Source of the DNA: Aquincolibacterium sp964606385
GTDB lineage: Bacteria > Omnitrophota > Omnitrophia > Omnitrophales > Aquincolibacteriaceae
DNA length: 42,602 nucleotides
Direction: 5' to 3'
Assembly: GCA_964606385.1 (NCBI GenBank)
Contig: CAZSFZ010000021.1
Span: 1 to 42,602 of the forward strand
The position numbers and the translations under genes were made by a program. Position 1 is the stretch's first letter, and each line of letters begins with the position of its first letter. This document shows, piece after piece, positions 38,201 to 42,602 of this stretch. The notes below the pieces were generated by a model. That model was not told where the DNA came from. It worked only from the letters and a program-made list of their open reading frames with translations, and did no database searches.

Positions 38201-41012
38201 CGTTCAGTTTCTCTTTTTCTTTATCGAGGATCTCCTTCGGCGCTTTTTCCGCGAACGAGGGGTTCTCGATCTTTTTACGGATATTCTCGATCCATTGTTC
38301 CGTTTCCGCGATCTTTTTACGGAGCCGCTTTTTTTCCTCTTCAAGGTCCAGGATGCCCTCAAGCGAGATGTAGACGTCAAAATCCGCGAAGGCGTTGGCG
38401 ACCATGCCCGCCTGTTTCCTGAATTCGCCGGTGATCTCGAGCGTTTCGAGGCGGGCGAGCACCTTCACTTCACGTTCGAACTGCCGCAGGACCTCCCGCG
38501 TCCCCTGCGCCTTGCACGCGATCACGGCTTTCAGTTTGTTCTGGGGCGGGATCTGGAAACGGGTGCGCAGGTCCCGGATGCCGCCCACGGCGTCCTGCAA
38601 AAGGCCGATCGCCTTCTGGGCTTCCGCGTCCTCAAAAGCTTTTTTCTCTTCGTGCGGCCAGCCGGCGAACATGATCGTTTCCGGCAATTGGCCCAATCCA
38701 ACCTCGGGGGTTGGGCCCGCCCAACCCCCGGGGTTGGGTAGGTTGATCTTGGTTTTGAAGGTCTGCCAGATCTCTTCGGTAATGAAGGGCATGAAGGGAT
38801 GGAGCAGCCGCAGGATCTTCTCGGTCACGTAAAACAGGACCTTTTGCGTCTGAAGTTTGAGCGCGGCGTCCTCGGACTGGATCATGGGCTTCGCAAGCTC
38901 GATATACCAGTCGCAGAAATCATCCCACACAAAATGGTAGAGGTCCGTCGCGGCCTGCGCGAGGCCGAACTGGGCGAGGTGTTTTTCGATCACGGCCGTT
39001 CTCTCCTCGAGACGCGAAAGGATCCAGCGGCTCGGGAGCGACAGTTCGTTCTTCTTGAACTGCTCCGGATCGACGGAGGCCTCCTTGAGATCGCCCAGTT
39101 GCATCAGCGCGAACCGGCAGGCGTTCCAGACCTTGTTGGCGAAATTGCGGCCCACTTCGAATTTTTCGCGCGAGAGGAACACATCCTGCGCGGAAAGCAT
39201 CACGAGGCTGTAGCGGAGCGCGTCCGCCCCCATTTCCTCGATCACCTCGAGCGGGTCGATGGAATTCCCGAGGGATTTGGACATCTTGAGCCCGCTCGCG
39301 GCCCGGACCGTGCCGTGGATATAGATCTGATTGAAGGGCGCTTCACCCATGAATTCGAGCCCGGCCATGATCATGCGCGCCACCCAGAAAAAAATGATCT
39401 CGGGCGCCGTCACGAGATCGGACGTCGGATAGAATTTCTTGAGATCTTCGGTCTTTTCCGGCCAGCCTAAAGTCGAGAACGGCCAGAGCCAAGACGAGAA
39501 CCAGGTGTCGAGAACGTCTTCGTCGCGCTTAATATCTTTCGAACCGCAGTGCGGGCACGCGTTGATATCGGTGCGAGAAACTATGATACCCGGGGAATGG
39601 GGAACGGAGAACGCAGAACCTTTTTCGTTACCCGTTTGCCGTTCACCGTTCACCGGAGTCTGGCTCTGTTCGCATTTTGAACAATACCAGACCGGCAAGC
39701 GATGCCCCCACCAGATCTGGCGAGAGATGCACCAGTCCCGGATGCCGCGAAGCCAGTTGAGGTAGACCTTGGTCCAGCGATCGGGATAGAAAACCGTTTT
39801 CCCCTGCTCGTGCGCCTTGAGCGCCTTGTCCGCGAGCGGCTGCATTTTGACGAACCATTGTTTGGAAAGATACGGCTCCACGACGGTATCGCAGCGGTAG
39901 CAGTGGCCCACCGCGTGAAGGTGTGAATCGCGCTTGATGAAAAGACCCTGCGCTTCCAGGTCCACGAGGATCTTTTTACGCGCCTCGAACCGGTCCATGC
40001 CCTTGTAGGGGCCACCGTGTTCGTTGATCTTCCCGTCCGGCGTCATGACATTGACCTGCTCGAGATTGTGGCGGTGGCCCATCGCGAAATCGTTCGGGTC
40101 GTGCGCCGGCGTCACCTTCACCATACCGGTCCCGAACTCCGGGTCCACGAATTCATCCGTGATCACCGGGATCTCGCGGTTCACAAGCGGGAGAAGCACT
40201 TTCTTCCCGATCAGGTGCTGGTAACGCGGATCCTTGGGATGGATCGCGACCGCGGTATCGCCGAGCATCGTCTCCGGCCGTGTCGTTGCGACCACAATGT
40301 GGTCCTCGCCCATTTTTTCATAAGGGCCCTGCTTGCCCGCAATGGGATATTTGATGTGATAAAGTCCGCCTTGTACGTCCTTGTGGGCAGCTTCTTCGTC
40401 CGAAAGCGCGGTCTGGCAGCGCGGGCACCAATTGATGATGTAATTGCCGCGGTAAATGAGCCCGCGCTCGTAAAGCGTGACGAATGCTTCGCGCACGGCC
40501 TTGGAAAGCCCTTCGTCCATCGTGAACCGTTCGCGGGTCCAGTCGCAGGAGGCACCGAGGCGGCGGAGCTGGCGCGTGATGGTCGAGCCGTGGTCGTGCT
40601 TCCATTTCCAGACTTCTTCCAAGAATTTCTCGCGGCCGAGGTCCCAGCGTGTTTTCTTTTCTTTGGCGAGTTTTTTCTCGACCACGTTCTGTGTGGCGAT
40701 CCCCGCATGGTCAACGCCCGGCACCCAGAGCGTGTCGCGGCCTTTCATGCGGTTCCAGCGGACGAGGATATCCTGGATGGAATTATTGAGCGCGTGGCCC
40801 ATGTGGAGGATCCCCGTCACGTTCGGCGGCGGGATGACAATGACGTACGGGCCACGTCCTCCGGGCGCACGGGCCACGTTAAGCTTTTCCGTGTCCCGCA
40901 TCCCGTGTCCCGTGGACCGATCACTTTGCGGACGGAAATAGCCCTTCTCTTCCCAGAGACGGTACCACTTCTGCTCGACTTCTTTGGAATTGTATTGTTT
41001 ATCTAGGTCCAT
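38151..41012 (-). CDS. valS: Valyl-tRNA synthetase with repeat-derived insertions
   Basis: The protein has 953 residues. It shows the class I signatures HMGH (in PNVTGILHMGHALNN) and KMSKS (in GLKMSKSLGNS), the editing-domain ATTRPETMLGDTAVAIHP, and a C-terminal coiled coil that ends in SFQTQLAGL. It charges tRNA-Val and edits Thr-tRNA-Val. Three segments are foreign to the family: about 20 residues after the N-terminal GYFRPQSD (TGHGMRDTEKLNVARAPGGR), TPVNGERQTGNEKGSAFSVP mid-protein, and LPNPGGWAGPTPEVGLGQLP in the anticodon-binding half. Each matches repetitive or palindromic DNA. Family motifs elsewhere are intact, so the enzyme is probably active. Confidence 0.95.
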   Translation of the reverse strand: MDLDKQYNSKEVEQKWYRLWEEKGYFRPQSDRSTGHGMRDTEKLNVARAPGGRGPYVIVIPPPNVTGILHMGHALNNSIQDILVRWNRMKGRDTLWVPGVDHAGIATQNVVEKKLAKEKKTRWDLGREKFLEEVWKWKHDHGSTITRQLRRLGASCDWTRERFTMDEGLSKAVREAFVTLYERGLIYRGNYIINWCPRCQTALSDEEAAHKDVQGGLYHIKYPIAGKQGPYEKMGEDHIVVATTRPETMLGDTAVAIHPKDPRYQHLIGKKVLLPLVNREIPVITDEFVDPEFGTGMVKVTPAHDPNDFAMGHRHNLEQVNVMTPDGKINEHGGPYKGMDRFEARKKILVDLEAQGLFIKRDSHLHAVGHCYRCDTVVEPYLSKQWFVKMQPLADKALKAHEQGKTVFYPDRWTKVYLNWLRGIRDWCISRQIWWGHRLPVWYCSKCEQSQTPVNGERQTGNEKGSAFSVPHSPGIIVSRTDINACPHCGSKDIKRDEDVLDTWFSSWLWPFSTLGWPEKTEDLKKFYPTSDLVTAPEIIFFWVARMIMAGLEFMGEAPFNQIYIHGTVRAASGLKMSKSLGNSIDPLEVIEEMGADALRYSLVMLSAQDVFLSREKFEVGRNFANKVWNACRFALMQLGDLKEASVDPEQFKKNELSLPSRWILSRLEERTAVIEKHLAQFGLAQAATDLYHFVWDDFCDWYIELAKPMIQSEDAALKLQTQKVLFYVTEKILRLLHPFMPFITEEIWQTFKTKINLPNPGGWAGPTPEVGLGQLPETIMFAGWPHEEKKAFEDAEAQKAIGLLQDAVGGIRDLRTRFQIPPQNKLKAVIACKAQGTREVLRQFEREVKVLARLETLEITGEFRKQAGMVANAFADFDVYISLEGILDLEEEKKRLRKKIAETEQWIENIRKKIENPSFAEKAPKEILDKEKEKLNDAKSLLLSFQTQLAGL
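38690..38743. repeat. Palindromic insertion in valS (C-terminal half)
   Basis: CCAACCTCGGGGGTTGGG and CCCAACCCCCGGGGTTGG lie head to head. They are read in frame as the Gly/Pro-rich LPNPGGWAGPTPEVGLGQ segment. Confidence 0.6.
39590..39657. repeat. GTTCACCGTTCACCG word repeat in valS (zinc/CP region)
   Basis: The stretch holds GAACGGAGAACGCAGAACC, then GTTACCCGTTTGCCGTTCAC repeated as CCGTTCACCG. It is read in frame between a Cys-x2-Cys (YCSKCEQ) and the INACPHCG zinc-finger half. Confidence 0.6.
40849..40918. repeat. Word repeat copy in valS (N-terminus)
   Basis: GGGCCACGTCC...CACGGGCCACGTTAAGCTTTTCCGTG...CCCGTGTCCCGTGG. The central part matches the copy at 29,409-29,473. It is read in frame between GYFRPQSD and YVIVIPPPNVTG. 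Confidence 0.65.
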
Positions 41013-41018
41013 AACTTA

Positions 41019-41082
41019 AGGGCCACGGGACACGGTCCACGCACCACGATCTTCGTGGCCCTTGGCCCGTGGTACGCGGCCC
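41019..41082. repeat. Word repeat copy between valS and the cimA-like gene
   Basis: GGGCCACGGGACACGGTCC, CACGCACCACGATC, then CGTGGCCCTTGGCCCGTGG. It fills most of the 74-bp intergenic gap and belongs to the same family as the copies inside genes. Confidence 0.65.
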
Positions 41083-41086
41083 AGTT

Positions 41087-42602
41087 TTATCCTTTATGCA
41101 GTTTATATTCGATCGCTTCGACGAGGGCTTTCCAGCTGGCTTCGATGATGTTCTCGTGGACGCCGACCGTGGTCCAGGTCTTTTCTTTATCCTGGAATTC
41201 GATGAAGACGCGCACCTTCGCGGCCGTCCCGGCCTCGGAATTCACGACGCGCACTTTATAGTCCGTCAGATGGATCTCGTTGATCACGGGGTAGGTCTTG
41301 GCGAGGGCCTTGCGGAGCGCGGAATCGAGCGCGTTCACGGGGCCGTCCCCTTCCGCGGATTCGAAATGCTCCACGCCCTTGGCCGTAAGCTTTACGTCCG
41401 CGATCGAGCGCGGATTGCTGTCCCCGATCTCTTCCGTGCGGACAGAGACCGTTTCCGTCTTAAAGAACGGCTTGAACTTGCCAAGGGTCTTCTGAACCAT
41501 GAGCTCGAAACTCGCTTCAGCCGCCTCGAATTGATAACCCTGATACTCAAGCCGCTGGATCTCCGCAAGGATCTTTTTGGCTTCCAGGGAATCCTTCTGG
41601 AACTTCATCTCGAGTTCCTGCGCTTTGATCATGATATTCGTCTTCCCGCCGAGTTCGGACACGAGATAGCGCCGGTAATTCCCGACCGCTTTGGGGTCGA
41701 GGTGCTCGTAGGTCCGGGCGTTCTTCACCATCGCGTTGATGTGCACGCCGCCCTTATGCGCGAACGCGGAACGGCCCGTGAAAGGCTGATTGTTCGCAAG
41801 CGGCATGTTGCAGACTTCGGCCACATAATGCGAAAGCGAGGCCAACTCCTTCATTTTGGGGGCAGAAAAACATTTAAATCCCATCTTGAACTGCAGGTCG
41901 GCCAGGATGCTCACGAGGTTCGCGTTCCCGCAGCGCTCCCCGTAGCCATTGACCGTCCCTTGCACCAGCACGCAGCCTTCGCCCACCGCCTGGATGGAAT
42001 TGGCGACCGCAAGCTCGGAATCGTTATGGCAGTGGATCCCGAGCGGCGTCTTCACCGCGCGTTTCACTTTGAGGATCGCGTGGCGGATCTCATGCGGGAG
42101 CGTCCCGCCGTTCGTGTCGCAAAGCGTGAGATTGTCCGCGCCGGCCTTGGCGGCCTGCTGAAGCGTCTTCAGCGCGTACTCCGGGTTCGCCTTGAAACCA
42201 TCAAAGAAATGTTCCGCGTCGTAGATCACTTCGATCTTCCGGTCCTTGAGGTACGCGACCGTTTCGTAGATCATCAAGAGGTTCTCTTTAAGCGCGGTCT
42301 TGAAGACCTCCGTCACGTGCATGTCCCAGGATTTCCCGAAGACCGTCACAACCTTGGTCCCCGCGTCCAGAAGCGCTTTGATCTGCGGATCTTCTTTGAC
42401 CTTGGTGTGGGCCCTCCGTGTGGAACCGAATGCAGCAACCTTCGAGCGCTTGAGCCCCGCTTTTTTGACCGCGAGAAAGAACTCCATATCCTTCGGATTC
42501 GAGCCCGGCCATCCGCCTTCGATGTAGTGCATCCCGAACTGGTCGAGCCGCTTCGCGATCAGCACTTTATCGTGCGAAGACAGACTGATCCCCTCAGCTT
42601 GA
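41087..42602 (-). CDS. cimA: Citramalate synthase-type enzyme, 5' end outside the window
   Basis: About 504 residues are visible and the frame is open to the window edge (QAEGISLSSHDKVLIAKRLD). The DRE-TIM synthase core is present: YIEGGWPGSNPKD, VIYDAEHFFDGFKANPEYAL, LGIHCHNDSELAVANSIQA and GERCGNANLVSI. The C-terminal half is a LeuA-type regulatory domain (about 370-490). Enzymes of this group condense pyruvate with acetyl-CoA to citramalate for isoleucine synthesis. The family also includes isopropylmalate synthases and homocitrate synthases; the YIEGGWPGSNPKD segment favours the CimA group. It is followed by valS on the same strand. Confidence 0.88.
   Translation of the reverse strand, partial: QAEGISLSSHDKVLIAKRLDQFGMHYIEGGWPGSNPKDMEFFLAVKKAGLKRSKVAAFGSTRRAHTKVKEDPQIKALLDAGTKVVTVFGKSWDMHVTEVFKTALKENLLMIYETVAYLKDRKIEVIYDAEHFFDGFKANPEYALKTLQQAAKAGADNLTLCDTNGGTLPHEIRHAILKVKRAVKTPLGIHCHNDSELAVANSIQAVGEGCVLVQGTVNGYGERCGNANLVSILADLQFKMGFKCFSAPKMKELASLSHYVAEVCNMPLANNQPFTGRSAFAHKGGVHINAMVKNARTYEHLDPKAVGNYRRYLVSELGGKTNIMIKAQELEMKFQKDSLEAKKILAEIQRLEYQGYQFEAAEASFELMVQKTLGKFKPFFKTETVSVRTEEIGDSNPRSIADVKLTAKGVEHFESAEGDGPVNALDSALRKALAKTYPVINEIHLTDYKVRVVNSEAGTAAKVRVFIEFQDKEKTWTTVGVHENIIEASWKALVEAIEYKLHKG

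Noticed and set aside
37202..38422. A 406-residue plus-strand gene opposite nadC.
   Set aside because: It is the antisense open frame of a GC-rich gene, Asp/Arg-rich and without family resemblance.
38151..41012. valS inactivated by its insertions.
   Set aside because: All three insertions keep the frame, and the HIGH-type and KMSKS motifs and the editing domain are intact.

Overview
The window looks like bacterial chromosome from an uncultivated lineage. The flanks are GC-rich and carry conserved housekeeping genes (uvrB, valS, nadC, a citramalate-synthase-type gene, a YjbQ-family gene). Intergenic and even coding DNA contains reiterated short 'word' repeats and a CTGCCTG/CAGGCAG palindrome of a kind I associate with candidate-phylum genomes. 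Omnitrophota or a relative is a guess; nothing here fixes the phylum. I see no rRNA, CRISPR array or transposase.

Layout. (1) 1-3.7 kb, minus strand: a partial flavin-reductase-like gene, a membrane protein, a YjbQ-family protein, a periplasmic 2H phosphoesterase, and an ORF6N gene broken by a 74-bp double-hairpin insertion. (2) 3.92 kb: an initiator tRNA-Met gene whose last 45 bp, from the anticodon loop to CCA, are repeated exactly at 22,674-22,718. These repeats bound an 18.7-kb integrative element (3,951-22,673) that is visibly lower in GC than its flanks. It carries a tyrosine integrase, small HTH/RHH/zinc proteins, a LexA-like repressor overlapping a Y-family polymerase, an AAA ATPase, a VRR-NUC-like nuclease and a defence cargo.

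The cargo is the most interesting part. A translationally coupled operon encodes a GHKL (MORC/MutL-like) ATPase, an unknown helical protein and a fused PLD-nuclease/SNF2 helicase. Next to it are a Vsr endonuclease, a C5-cytosine methyltransferase and a Sau3AI-type restriction enzyme, a type II system predicted to act at GATC-like sites. The GHKL + adaptor + PLD-helicase trio matches no named defence system I know. It fits the general prediction that prokaryotic MORC relatives work with helicases and nucleases beside restriction-modification genes.

(3) 22.7-31.3 kb: a second, chromosomal accessory zone. It holds two nucleotidyltransferase toxin-like pairs with repeat operators in their promoters, a small alarmone hydrolase followed by a zincin, a DUF2075 nuclease-helicase, a DUF1016 PD-(D/E)XK nuclease and an unusual DUF1016_N fusion to two staphylococcal-nuclease-like barrels.

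(4) 31.5-42.6 kb: a secreted protein with a duplicated Cys motif and a small lipoprotein, a two-aldolase operon, a BrnT/BrnA toxin-antitoxin pair apparently co-transcribed with uvrB, then (minus strand) a cimA-like gene, valS and nadC. ValRS carries three segments that look like repeat DNA translated in frame; repeat DNA of the same family lies in the DUF1016-SNase gene and between valS and cimA.
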